Assembly (NCBI GenBank): GCA_043736395.1
Contig: JAYTCQ010000135.1
Span: forward strand, 1-12,665
Reading direction: 5' to 3'
Origin: JAFDVL01 sp043736395
Lineage (GTDB): Bacteria > Acidobacteriota > Blastocatellia > RBC074
DNA length: 12,665 nt
Shown here: one piece after another, positions 5,843-12,665 of the stretch
Numbering within the stretch: position 1 is the stretch's first letter
Layout: every line of letters starts with the position of its first letter
Position numbers and translations under genes: made by a program
Notes under the pieces: generated by a model
Told to the model about the DNA's origin: nothing
Database searches by the model: none
The model's input: only the letters and a program-made list of their open reading frames with translations

Positions 5843-6736
5843 ATGCTCGCATTACAAAAATCCTTACTCACCGCTGCTACAGAAGCTACTGCTACGGCAA
5901 CAGCTCCAGCCCCTTCTTTTCAAACATACGCTCCGGCTGATTGCCCTTTTGAAACAGTTATCGTAGACGTTACACATCGTTGCAATATGAGCTGTCACAA
6001 TTGCTACGTTCCGAATCGCAAAATTCCAGATTTGAATGCCCAATGGTTAGAAGAAATTTTTTCGCAATTGCCGAGCGGGACCTTCGTGCGATTAGTCGGA
6101 GGCGAACCAACGCTCCGCGAAGATTTACCGGATTTGATTCGAGGTCTCCGCGCCGCTAAACAGCATCCCGTCATCCTAACCAATGGACTCAAACTGGCTG
6201 ACCGCTCATATGTGCGCGAATTACGGCGGGCCGGATTGCAAGTGGCGTACCTGTCACTTAACGGCGCATTTGATGATGACGCCTATCAAGCAATTGACGC
6301 CATGCGCTGTGCCGAACGCAAGCTGCAAGCCTTTGAGAATCTGCGTGCTGAACATATTTTCACTTCACTGGGAATGATCGTCGTGCGCGGGATCAATGAA
6401 CATTTAATCGCTCCGCTTTGGCAGGCCGCTCAAACAGCGCGGAATGTGCGCGAAGTTCATTTCAGATCAGTCGGTGCAATTGGTCGCTATCAAAAGCTTG
6501 CGCCATTATCCCTGGAAGAATTGCAATCAATTTTCAGTCAGGCAACCGGCATCGAACTAGAAACGATTGAACAACACGAACGCACGCTGACTTCTCACGA
6601 TTTCATGATCGGACGCTTACGTGTTCAATTAACCCAATGGCCTGACCTCGGCAGCACGACACGCGGAAGGCTGACGCCGGAGGGGCGAATCGCTCCATTT
6701 TTTGAACATGTCATAGCCAACGAAGGAGGTTATTGA
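5843..6736 (+). CDS. Radical SAM enzyme, short form without SPASM domain
   Basis: The 297-residue protein carries the radical SAM cluster motif C47-x3-C51-x2-C54 within THRCNMSCHNCYVPNR, the SAM-binding VGGEPTLRED stretch (85-94), and an ILTNGLKL strand, in MoaA/PqqE-like order. After the partial barrel the C-terminal part (about 210-297) has no cysteine cluster, so it lacks SPASM or twitch auxiliary clusters. Residues 10-27 are low in complexity (Ala/Thr/Pro). A weak TAGG precedes the ATG at 5843. The gene is the first of a three-gene operon: its stop overlaps the next start by one base (TGATG), and it ends with the AAGGAGGT ribosome site of the next gene. Pairing with a PqqC-fold partner recalls PQQ synthesis (PqqE with PqqC), but no pqqA, B or D is present and the sequence is not clearly PqqE. 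The substrate is unknown. Confidence 0.88.
   Translation: MLALQKSLLTAATEATATATAPAPSFQTYAPADCPFETVIVDVTHRCNMSCHNCYVPNRKIPDLNAQWLEEIFSQLPSGTFVRLVGGEPTLREDLPDLIRGLRAAKQHPVILTNGLKLADRSYVRELRRAGLQVAYLSLNGAFDDDAYQAIDAMRCAERKLQAFENLRAEHIFTSLGMIVVRGINEHLIAPLWQAAQTARNVREVHFRSVGAIGRYQKLAPLSLEELQSIFSQATGIELETIEQHERTLTSHDFMIGRLRVQLTQWPDLGSTTRGRLTPEGRIAPFFEHVIANEGGY
6723..6730 (+). promoter_or_regulatory. Strong ribosome binding site deciding the start of the second operon gene
   Basis: AAGGAGGT is a near-complete anti-16S match placed 5 bases before the ATG at 6736. It selects that ATG over the TTG at 6733 and lies inside the end of the radical SAM gene, which indicates translational coupling. Confidence 0.85.
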
Positions 6737-7440
6737 TGCTTAACGATTTTGCCAAAGAATTACTGGTGGCAGGTAACGTCCCGGAAATGACCGAACATCC
6801 TTTTATCCGGGGCATTGCGGAAGGGCGTTACGAAAAAAAAGCCTTGCACGATTACGCACAGGAGCTGATCGGATTAGCAGCCGGATTTCCCGCGCATCTT
6901 GCAGCACTTTTTGCACGCTGCGATCACCCCGAAGCGCGCCGCGTGATCCTGGAAAATTTATTGGAAGAAGAAGGCGTTATTTCGTTCGGCGCAGCAACCG
7001 GATTAGTAATTGATCCGCAACACCGACACGCTGCAATGGGAAATCGTTTCCTCAAAGCATTCGGCGTAGATTGCATAACTACGCCGCCACCCGCCGGACA
7101 ATGGCTGACAAACGAATTGCAGGCCGGGCGATGGCTTGGGCCGTTTGCCTATTTTTGTGTCGGTATTGAAGCGAATGTTCCTGCCTCGTTTCGATTGATC
7201 GCCGCTGGATTGCAAACCCATTATGGTTTGCATGATGAAGACCTGGAATATTTCACTGAGCATTTTATCGCCGATGAACGGCACGGCGAACACGGCGCAG
7301 CAATCGCCGCTGCGGCGGCAACCACAGAAGCATTGCGGACGGAAGCATTGACGGGTGCGCGACGTGGCGGGCAGGCGTGGCTGCATCTTCATCAACAGCA
7401 AGCTCGAAAACTGCGAAGCCACTTGACAGCTAAAGCATGA
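6736..7440 (+). CDS. Haem-oxygenase-like (PqqC/TENA fold) putative di-iron oxidase
   Basis: The 234-residue, mostly helical protein fits the iron-containing redox enzyme/PqqC-like superfamily, part of which uses a non-haem di-iron centre (HDO enzymes such as UndA, SznF and CADD). Candidate ligands follow the expected order: Glu43 (YAQEL), the ENLLEEEG helix (73-80), His98 or nearby, Glu145 (VGIEANVP), then H176-x3-D180-x2-H183 in FTEHFIADERHGEH. This set favours a di-iron enzyme over cofactor-independent PqqC. Known HDO enzymes carry out oxidative decarboxylation, N-oxygenation or C-C cleavage with O2. It overlaps the radical SAM stop by one base, and its own stop overlaps the next start by four bases (ATGA), so the three products are probably made in balance and act together. 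The true substrate is unknown; small-molecule or lipid modification is equally possible. Confidence 0.8.
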   Translation: MLNDFAKELLVAGNVPEMTEHPFIRGIAEGRYEKKALHDYAQELIGLAAGFPAHLAALFARCDHPEARRVILENLLEEEGVISFGAATGLVIDPQHRHAAMGNRFLKAFGVDCITTPPPAGQWLTNELQAGRWLGPFAYFCVGIEANVPASFRLIAAGLQTHYGLHDEDLEYFTEHFIADERHGEHGAAIAAAAATTEALRTEALTGARRGGQAWLHLHQQQARKLRSHLTAKA

Positions 7441-8171
7441 TTTTTAGAAAAGTCTTTATCACGCTGGCATTACTCCCCTGTCTGGCCTTCGCGTTGCTTC
7501 CGGTAAAAGATCGCTTTCGGATGGCTTGCAGAGTCGCAAAGTGGTTTCGACCGTTCTTTCGCATACTCGCAGGCTTGAAAATTTATGCTATTCCACTGCA
7601 CGGATACCGCGAGACTCCGCTCGTGATACTTGTTTATGCGTTGATCAAATTCAACATTAAGTTTAAGCCAGGTCTGGAAATTGACTCGCCGCAACTAATA
7701 CAAAATAACGAAGGTGTCCTGATCCTCACTTGCCATTTAATGCTCAATCGTTTGTTGATCCGGCAGCTATCTGAACAGGGGCGGCGCGTCAATGTAGTGA
7801 CAATCATGCCAACAGTTGCTCATTATCTGGGATCAAGTCCTTTGCTTGGTGTGATCCCTCCGAACTCTCAATCCTTAATTCGAATCCGACAGAAAATCAA
7901 AGCTGGAGAAATTGTTTATCTGACCGTTGAAATGCTCGACCCTAATTCATCTTGCCAGCCTTTAGAATTAGGGGGGCAGAAGTATTACATTTCAAAAACC
8001 GCACTCCAATTGGCGGAGCGAGCGAATCTGCCCGTTCTGTTTGCTTATACAATGGTGTCGAAGCAAGGACATCCAGTCGTCAAATTCGTTCGACCATCTT
8101 CACCTCTCGCCACAATCGCAGTAGAAGAACTCTGTCAATTTCTCTCCGCCGAGGTCGAACAGTCTATCTAG
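7437..8171 (+). CDS. Putative lipid acyltransferase-like (LpxL/HtrB-type) protein, degenerate motif
   Basis: The 244-residue protein begins with a hydrophobic segment (about 6-22) likely to anchor it at the inner membrane. The middle resembles LPLAT-type acyltransferases: GVLILTCHLMLNRLLI (93-108) sits where LpxL has its H-x4-D/E catalytic motif, and KAGEIVYLTVEMLDPN (155-170) followed by ISKTALQLAERANLPVLFAY matches the later LpxL blocks. The catalytic acidic residue is not in place: His100 is followed after four residues by Arg105. It may therefore be inactive as an acyltransferase, use a different mechanism, or merely share the fold. The start overlaps the previous stop by four bases, so it belongs to the radical SAM/haem-oxygenase-like operon. 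Its presence suggests a fatty-acyl or membrane-linked substrate. Family assignment is moderate. Confidence 0.5.
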   Translation: MIFRKVFITLALLPCLAFALLPVKDRFRMACRVAKWFRPFFRILAGLKIYAIPLHGYRETPLVILVYALIKFNIKFKPGLEIDSPQLIQNNEGVLILTCHLMLNRLLIRQLSEQGRRVNVVTIMPTVAHYLGSSPLLGVIPPNSQSLIRIRQKIKAGEIVYLTVEMLDPNSSCQPLELGGQKYYISKTALQLAERANLPVLFAYTMVSKQGHPVVKFVRPSSPLATIAVEELCQFLSAEVEQSI

Positions 8172-8357
8172 CAACAGCTGCATTTTTTGCTTGGACAATT
8201 TCGTCGAATCAGTAAAATGAAAATTGCGCGTATCCCCTGCCCGCCAACTGCCCCGTTCCAAACATTATCTTTTCCTTCCCCAAAAAATAATGTGATCCCT
8301 TTTACACTGATTTGCTGCGTATATTGATGTTAGATTTTTTCTGCACGGGAGAGCAGT

Positions 8358-9200
8358 ATGATGAAATCCTCACAATCGATTTTGTTCAGTCTTTTTGTTC
8401 TCGTTTGCCCCTTAACGATTTGGTCACAATCCATTCTCACGGCTTCGGCGGTAGAAATTTCTGCGTCGAAATTAGACGCCGTTCCAACCTTCAATTACGT
8501 CAAATTGAAAGGTTCTGATGATGTGAATGTGCAGTATTATTTGACTACGGCGCTGGCTGTGGCGGCAGGCTACGATCACGATACGGCCATTTCTATTGGG
8601 CTTTATAATCAATTACTCGACGATCAGCGCAAGACTTCGTCGTCGCCGTGGCTGAATTTCAAAGCACGTCGGCAATATCATTTCACGTCAGCAAAGCAGC
8701 GCGAAAAGTTATGGTCGCAATTTGAAGCTTCACACAACGTTGCGCATTTGAGCATGTACCTGCATGCAATACAAGATTCGATTTATCATCGGGGATTTGG
8801 GTGGATCCTCGGACACGTGTTCAAAGGTCATCAGCCCGATCAATCGTGGCTCCCGCAAAATTTCGCCAAGAATCAGGAAGTGTTGCAATTAACATATTCG
8901 AAATTATTAGCCGCTACGCCTCTGCTCAAACAACAGCACGGCGCTATTCCATTTGGTAATTTTTCTGAGGCTGCAACTGCATTTCTACAAGCAAGTTCCA
9001 TCGCCGAAAAGAGTGAACAATTTCGTGTCCTTTGTGCGCGAATCGAAAAACCAACCCAAGCGCAACAGCTCCTGAACCGCACTCAACTTGCGATGGCAAC
9101 TTACGATAGCAATCCCAATTTTCGCCAGCAACTAAGTCGAAAACCTGAAAATTGCAAAGCACTTTTACAACTTCAGAATTTGCAAGCCTGGCGCGATTGA
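8358..9200 (+). CDS. Exported putative zinc phospholipase C/S1-P1-like protein
   Basis: The 280-residue protein has a signal peptide (hydrophobic residues 8-21, probable cleavage near WSQ-S). The mature part is rich in histidine and aspartate in an arrangement typical of the zinc-dependent phospholipase C/S1-P1 fold: AGYDHDTA (70-77), QYHF (106-109), HNVAHLSMYLHAIQDSIYH (126-144) and GHVFKGHQPD (152-161). The LHxxQDxxxH core is the best evidence. From about 165 on it is helical with no recognised domain. Two adjacent ATGs (8358, 8361) both follow GGGAG (8347-8351); the first has the more usual spacing. It could hydrolyse phospholipid or nucleic acid in the periplasm or outside, or be a non-enzymatic relative. 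It heads a run of exported proteins. Confidence 0.5.
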   Translation: MMKSSQSILFSLFVLVCPLTIWSQSILTASAVEISASKLDAVPTFNYVKLKGSDDVNVQYYLTTALAVAAGYDHDTAISIGLYNQLLDDQRKTSSSPWLNFKARRQYHFTSAKQREKLWSQFEASHNVAHLSMYLHAIQDSIYHRGFGWILGHVFKGHQPDQSWLPQNFAKNQEVLQLTYSKLLAATPLLKQQHGAIPFGNFSEAATAFLQASSIAEKSEQFRVLCARIEKPTQAQQLLNRTQLAMATYDSNPNFRQQLSRKPENCKALLQLQNLQAWRD

Positions 9201-9225
9201 TAACTGAAGTTTAATTCGGAGTTCT

Positions 9226-9735
9226 ATGACCCAATTTCAAAAAGTAATATTTTTTCTAAGCTTAACCTTAATCCTTTCCATATCCATCGTGGCACAGGAT
9301 CGCAAAAATATAGACAAATTAAATGCGACTGTTTTGGACAAGATGAAAGGCGATAAGAAGTTTAAGGAAATCGTTTTAAATGAAACAAAGCTGATAACTC
9401 AGAATTTATGGACGAAAGAGAAACTTATTCGGAATTACACCCGCGTTAGCCTCGAAGCTGGAAAACGTTACGTAGTATTGTTTTTGGTTGATGGCCAAGC
9501 GGTGAAAGAAGTTGATTTGAAGTGCATATTTAATAAGGACGTCATCGAACCACACGGAGAAGTCTCCGGTCCGAGCGAGATCATTGCCGTGCGCCACATC
9601 AAAGAGACAACGGATTTCACTTTTAAGGTGAAAGAAACTGCAGAGTTTACGTTTAGTGTTACCACCTGGGAAGACCTGCCGAAGGAAGGGGCATTTTATA
9701 CGATTATGGTTGTCCAACTCGCGGACGCGAACTAA
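9226..9735 (+). CDS. Exported protein of unknown function
   Basis: I do not recognise this 169-residue protein. A signal peptide is clear (FFLSLTLILSISIVAQ, residues 9-24, likely cleavage after VAQ). The first part of the mature chain (25-70) is lysine-rich and probably helical. The remainder alternates hydrophobic and polar residues, suggesting a beta-sandwich, and includes a short internal repeat (DFTFKVKETA/EFTFSVTT, residues 130-147). It has a single cysteine at position 100. A GGAG ribosome site (9218-9221) sits close before the ATG. It lies 25 bp after the preceding gene and 18 bp before the next, so it belongs to the same exported-protein cluster. Confidence 0.75.
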   Translation: MTQFQKVIFFLSLTLILSISIVAQDRKNIDKLNATVLDKMKGDKKFKEIVLNETKLITQNLWTKEKLIRNYTRVSLEAGKRYVVLFLVDGQAVKEVDLKCIFNKDVIEPHGEVSGPSEIIAVRHIKETTDFTFKVKETAEFTFSVTTWEDLPKEGAFYTIMVVQLADAN

Positions 9736-9753
9736 ACACCTATGAAGGAATTT

Positions 9754-10656
9754 ATGAAAATTTTTATTACGATTTTTTTAGTTTTTATTTTAAGTGCTGC
9801 TATTTTTGCGCAAAGTGAAACGTCTACTCTTAAAAATAAAGGTGAAGGTTGCCAGAAAAATTCCGATTGGAATTGCGTAGTAGAAACGTCTACGAAATTA
9901 AGCAAACTCGAACCCAATGAACCAGCTTACCTTGCAAGTCGCGGGCAAGCATATTTTGAACTGAACAAGTTTGCCGAAGCTGAATCTGATTTAATTAAGG
10001 CGATGGTGCTGGTCGGGAAACACTTTCCGCTTCATCAATATGTAATTGGCAGAATCGCAATCGCTAAGGGAGACAGAAAATCGGCAACCTCATTTTTCAA
10101 TGGAGCAGCTTCTGTGCTCAATGATCCGAACCATAAAGTATTTCAAAACGCACTTGAGATGACTAAGGATTCATCAAAAACCGATCAGGATTTGCGGGAA
10201 AAATATGGTAGCGAAAGTTGTAAGATCGCGTACTCGAATGAGAAAAAACTTGCCGGCAACATTTCATTGGCGGCGTATTACGTTAACGAAAATGAGTTGG
10301 ACAACCTAAAACTCGTTTTGCCGTGCAAACTCGAACTGAATAAGCAGGATAAAGTTGGCGGGACCCCGCTCTTCTATGCGACTCAAAATCCTGACCCTCG
10401 ATTTATCACCGAACTCTTTAAATACGGAGCTGAGCCAAACTTCGCCGCCGTGGGGGAACTCACACCGTTGATGATGTCAACAAGTGGTCAAGAGGAAAGA
10501 ATCGAAAGCGTCAAAGCATTGCTGGCTGGCGGTGCTTCGCCGAACGCCAAAGATAAAAACGGCAACGACGCATTGTCTATGGCGAAGAAAAAGGGCTATT
10601 TGCAAAGCGCTAAGTTGATTCAAGAAGCATTGGATAAGCTACCAAAGAGTAAATAA
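9754..10656 (+). CDS. Exported TPR and ankyrin repeat protein
   Basis: The 300-residue protein has a signal peptide (KIFITIFLVFILSAAIFAQ, cleavage after FAQ near residue 19-20). A tetratricopeptide-like helical region covers about 27-140, with PAYLASRGQAYFELNKFAEA (57-76) matching the TPR consensus. Ankyrin-type repeats occupy about 200-297: TPLFYATQNPDPRFITELFK (204-223), TPLMMSTSG...SVKALLAGGASPN (237-264) and a last unit ending SAKLIQEALDK. Such proteins usually mediate protein contacts. The ATG at 9754 is preferred to 9742 because AAGGA (9745-9749) lies before it and nothing useful precedes 9742. Cys residues at 33, 41, 156 and 191 might form disulphides after export. The gene lies 5 bp ahead of the broken gene and is probably co-transcribed with it. 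Confidence 0.85.
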   Translation: MKIFITIFLVFILSAAIFAQSETSTLKNKGEGCQKNSDWNCVVETSTKLSKLEPNEPAYLASRGQAYFELNKFAEAESDLIKAMVLVGKHFPLHQYVIGRIAIAKGDRKSATSFFNGAASVLNDPNHKVFQNALEMTKDSSKTDQDLREKYGSESCKIAYSNEKKLAGNISLAAYYVNENELDNLKLVLPCKLELNKQDKVGGTPLFYATQNPDPRFITELFKYGAEPNFAAVGELTPLMMSTSGQEERIESVKALLAGGASPNAKDKNGNDALSMAKKKGYLQSAKLIQEALDKLPKSK

Positions 10657-10661
10657 ACAAA

Positions 10662-11167
10662 ATGAAAAAAATATTTTTACTATCAATCATCGCTCTATAC
10701 TCGATAAATATTTTCGCCCAAAAAATGCCAACCTTTTCCAACTACAATGTAACAGTTGAAAAAGCGACCGTTCAGAAAATTAACTTTGCCAGCCATCGCA
10801 AAGCCAAACAATTCCGTACAAATCTGAAAGAAGCTCTGGCTGAAGGAAAAATAAATTTTGCCGGAAAATTTATCATTACCGAATGGGGATGCGGCAGCGG
10901 TTGCACACAAGCTGCGATCATTGATGCACAAACAGGAAAAGTATTTTCCCTGACGTTTTATGGCAAGTGATTGCTGGCAACATAACGCTCGGCGATCGCG
11001 AATTGCTCGAATACAAAAATGATAGTCGCATGTTGATCATCGCAGGCTACGGCGGAATGAATGGCGGAGATTCTGATAAATTCCAGCATGGAATTTTTTA
11101 TTTGGAATGGACAGGTACGAATTTCAAGTTGCTGAAATTCATAAAAAAGTCACTTGCGAAAAATTAA
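10662..11167 (+). pseudogene. Exported small protein gene interrupted by a -1 frameshift
   Basis: Two overlapping frames together make one plausible protein of about 167 residues. The first (10662-10970) has a signal peptide ending IFAQ and the block INFAGKFIITEWGCGSGC (64-81) followed by AAIIDAQTGKVFSL. It stops at TGA 10968-10970. The second frame, offset by -1, runs from about 10967 to 11167 without an ATG or ribosome site of its own and continues in a way that looks like the same domain: LEYKNDSRMLIIAGYGG, then GIFYLEWTGTNFKLLKF. This pattern of a conserved TEWGCGxGC core followed by a 'DSR-LLI' strand and a C-terminal 'W-GT-FKLLK' strand recurs in small secreted proteins of unknown function (recalled). 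A one-base deletion or a sequencing error near 10955-10968 is the simplest cause. No ribosome site is clear at 10662; translation may couple to the preceding gene. Confidence 0.75.
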
Positions 11168-11181
11168 GGGAACAGCAAAAT

Positions 11182-12402
11182 CTAACTCACGAATTTCCCG
11201 CTTTGTGCATTCCAGTTAACTTTGCGCCCTTGTTTCAGCGCGGCATTGCCGATGTGTGCAGCATTCGCGCAATCCACGGCAACCCGTATATTGGCATTCG
11301 GAGTCTTACGGCTCTTCACGCAATCCAGGAAATTTCGAACGTGATCTATTGTCCCATCATGTCGAGATCGAATCATAATTTCAGGTTCGACTTCGCCGAG
11401 CTTGCCAATTAATTCGGCGCCTTCGGGATAAAACGCCAGGCGCGAACGATCAATTTTCATTGTGCCTTTGGTACCGCGAATTTCCATTCCACCATCGTCG
11501 ATATTGCTCGCCATCATCCCGTGATACGTCACGCTGAAATTCTTGGGATAGTCCAAAACACACGTAATTGTGTCAGGGCATTCGAGGTCCTTCAAAACAT
11601 AATTATGTCCGCTGGTCATCGCGCTGATCGGTACCGGACTGTCGGTATACCAATGGACGACATCAATCCAGTGCGACATCAAATCGGTTAACGCGCCGCC
11701 ACCAAAATCCCAGAACCAGCGCCACGTCGAATATTTCAGCGCAGTCACTTCCTGCGCGGGAGCGTTGCCTAACCACGCCTTTGTATCCACTTTTTTCACG
11801 TCATAAAATCTTGGTAATTTGCGGGCAGCGTAATTCTGAAACCACCACGCCCGGACAAATACGATGTCACCGAGTTTGCCGGAATCCACTAATTGCTTGC
11901 CGATAATGTAATGTTCCCAGCTTCTTTGCTGTGTACCCGTTTGCACAACCCGTTTGGAATTTTCGACTGCTTTAACAAGCGGCGCGCCTTCTTCCAACGA
12001 ATGCGTCACAGGCTTCTCAACGTACACATCTTTGCCTGCGCCCACAGCATCCGAAGTCATCTTCGCGTGCCAGTGATCAGGACTGCCAATCAACACTGCG
12101 TCAATGGTTTTGTCATCCAACATCGCTCGATAATCACGGTACGTTTTCGCCTGCGGAGCAATTTCCAATGCTTCTGTGATTCGCGTTTCATAAACATCAT
12201 TCACCGCTACGATTTCTGCATCCGGCTGAATTTTGCTGTACGCCATCAGTGCTTTCTGACAACGCCCACCCGTGCCCATCGCACCCAAACGAATGCGATC
12301 ATTTGCGCCGAGAACTTTGGAGTAAGAAAGTGCAGTCGTAACTGCTACGCCTGTGGTTGAAGTTTTGATGAAGTTTCGACGAGTCAAAGATTTGGTTTTC
12401 AT
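11182..12402 (-). CDS. Tat-exported Gfo/Idh/MocA family oxidoreductase
   Basis: The 406-residue protein begins with a twin-arginine signal (SLTRRNFIK, Arg8-Arg9, then a hydrophobic stretch to about residue 32), so it is exported folded, with its nicotinamide cofactor, to the periplasm. The Rossmann domain follows (RIRLGAMGTGGRCQKAL, 36-52) with the hallmark VEKPVTHS (128-135; Lys130). The catalytic-domain block GGGALTDLMSHWIDVVHW (234-251) provides Asp240 and His244. Tat-exported members of this family often act on sugars and glycosides, including glycoside 3-oxidation, but the substrate is not predictable here. The start at 12402 is chosen because an AAGGA ribosome site lies just upstream (12412-12416) and the Tat motif follows at once; the longer frame to 12444 adds residues unlike any signal. 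It converges on the broken gene with only 14 bp between stops. Confidence 0.94.
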   Translation of the reverse strand: MKTKSLTRRNFIKTSTTGVAVTTALSYSKVLGANDRIRLGAMGTGGRCQKALMAYSKIQPDAEIVAVNDVYETRITEALEIAPQAKTYRDYRAMLDDKTIDAVLIGSPDHWHAKMTSDAVGAGKDVYVEKPVTHSLEEGAPLVKAVENSKRVVQTGTQQRSWEHYIIGKQLVDSGKLGDIVFVRAWWFQNYAARKLPRFYDVKKVDTKAWLGNAPAQEVTALKYSTWRWFWDFGGGALTDLMSHWIDVVHWYTDSPVPISAMTSGHNYVLKDLECPDTITCVLDYPKNFSVTYHGMMASNIDDGGMEIRGTKGTMKIDRSRLAFYPEGAELIGKLGEVEPEIMIRSRHDGTIDHVRNFLDCVKSRKTPNANIRVAVDCANAAHIGNAALKQGRKVNWNAQSGKFVS

Positions 12403-12665
12403 AACGATTTTCCTTCCAATGCATTCTTTGCAGGAATCTAGCACTCATCACATGTGTTTGCAATATTGATTTCCAATGGAATTCTGTTGAAAACAGTAGC
12501 CCGTTGTTTTACAAAACGAACATCTCGACAAGACTTAATTTTTAATTATTTTTTGATTAAAAATATCATTAGTGTCCGGTTAAGAAAAAGTTCGTGGCTG
12601 TAAGCGATTGAATTTTTTATTAGTTACATCCATTTTCAGTTTTTACGATTTCAATTTTCGTGCAA
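12403..12665. other. AT-rich intergenic region with possible insertion-sequence edge
   Basis: No gene is supported in this stretch upstream of the Tat oxidoreductase. 12535-12570 is very AT-rich and may include the promoter of the minus-strand gene, but I cannot assign boxes. AGTGTCCGGTTAAG (12573-12586) resembles ends I recall beside some IS4-like transposase genes. The window stops before any transposase could be seen, so this is only a hint. Confidence 0.3.

Noticed and set aside
7003..7422. 139-codon open frame on the minus strand
   Set aside because: Antisense to the haem-oxygenase-like gene, with no domain or translation signal.
8301..8325. Promoter before the PLC-like gene (TTTACA and TATATT)
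   Set aside because: The two hexamers are only 13 bp apart, too close for a sigma70 promoter.
10955..10975. Programmed -1 ribosomal frameshift
   Set aside because: No X-XXY-YYZ slippery heptamer lies at the junction and no strong downstream stem is evident; an indel or sequencing error explains it more simply.
11893..12360. 155-codon open frame on the plus strand
   Set aside because: Antisense to the Tat-exported oxidoreductase, with Cys/His/Arg-rich composition typical of a shadow frame.

Overview
The window looks like a chromosomal segment of moderate GC content from a Gram-negative bacterium, most plausibly an acidobacterium of the Blastocatellia type. This lineage call is inference. It rests on exported proteins whose signal peptides end in FAQ, VAQ or FGQ, on a Tat-exported Gfo/Idh/MocA oxidoreductase of a kind common in Acidobacteria and Planctomycetes, and on many hairpin-rich intergenic repeats, including modules built from 'CCACGGAG'. 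No rRNA, tRNA, CRISPR array or complete insertion sequence was seen.

Layout. 1-75 holds irregular tandem copies of 'actgcgaact'. 75-623 (minus strand) is an exported fasciclin-domain protein. 624-962 is a gap with an inverted pair of 'CCACGGAG' repeats and a possible promoter. 963-1589 is a Prx6-type 1-Cys peroxiredoxin. 1788-4569 is an ADP-ribose/NAD gene group: a Nudix-plus-winged-helix regulator of the NrtR type, a bacterial-type poly(ADP-ribose) glycohydrolase macrodomain protein, the RNA 2'-phosphotransferase KptA/Tpt1, and a NADAR (YbiA-like) protein. A sigma70-like promoter and a 13-bp-arm palindrome lie before the regulator. Structured repeats lie before the group, inside it and at its end. 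4667-5632 is a cytoplasmic Gfo/Idh/MocA dehydrogenase.

5843-8171 is a tightly overlapping three-gene operon: a short radical SAM enzyme, a haem-oxygenase-like (PqqC/TENA fold) putative di-iron enzyme, and a protein resembling LpxL/HtrB lipid acyltransferases. I do not recognise it as a named pathway. 8358-11167 is a run of exported proteins: a putative zinc phospholipase C/S1-P1-like protein, an unknown protein, a TPR-ankyrin protein, and a small protein whose reading frame is broken by a -1 shift. 11182-12402 (minus strand) is a Tat-exported Gfo/Idh/MocA oxidoreductase. 12403-12665 is AT-rich and carries a motif that may be the edge of an insertion sequence.

The best candidate for an integrated system is 1706-4569. 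The NrtR family is known to respond to ADP-ribose, and the three downstream enzyme families all make or remove ADP-ribose-containing products. This suggests an ADP-ribose-sensing regulator controlling an ADP-ribose processing and RNA-repair operon. The second candidate is the radical SAM/haem-oxygenase-like/acyltransferase operon.
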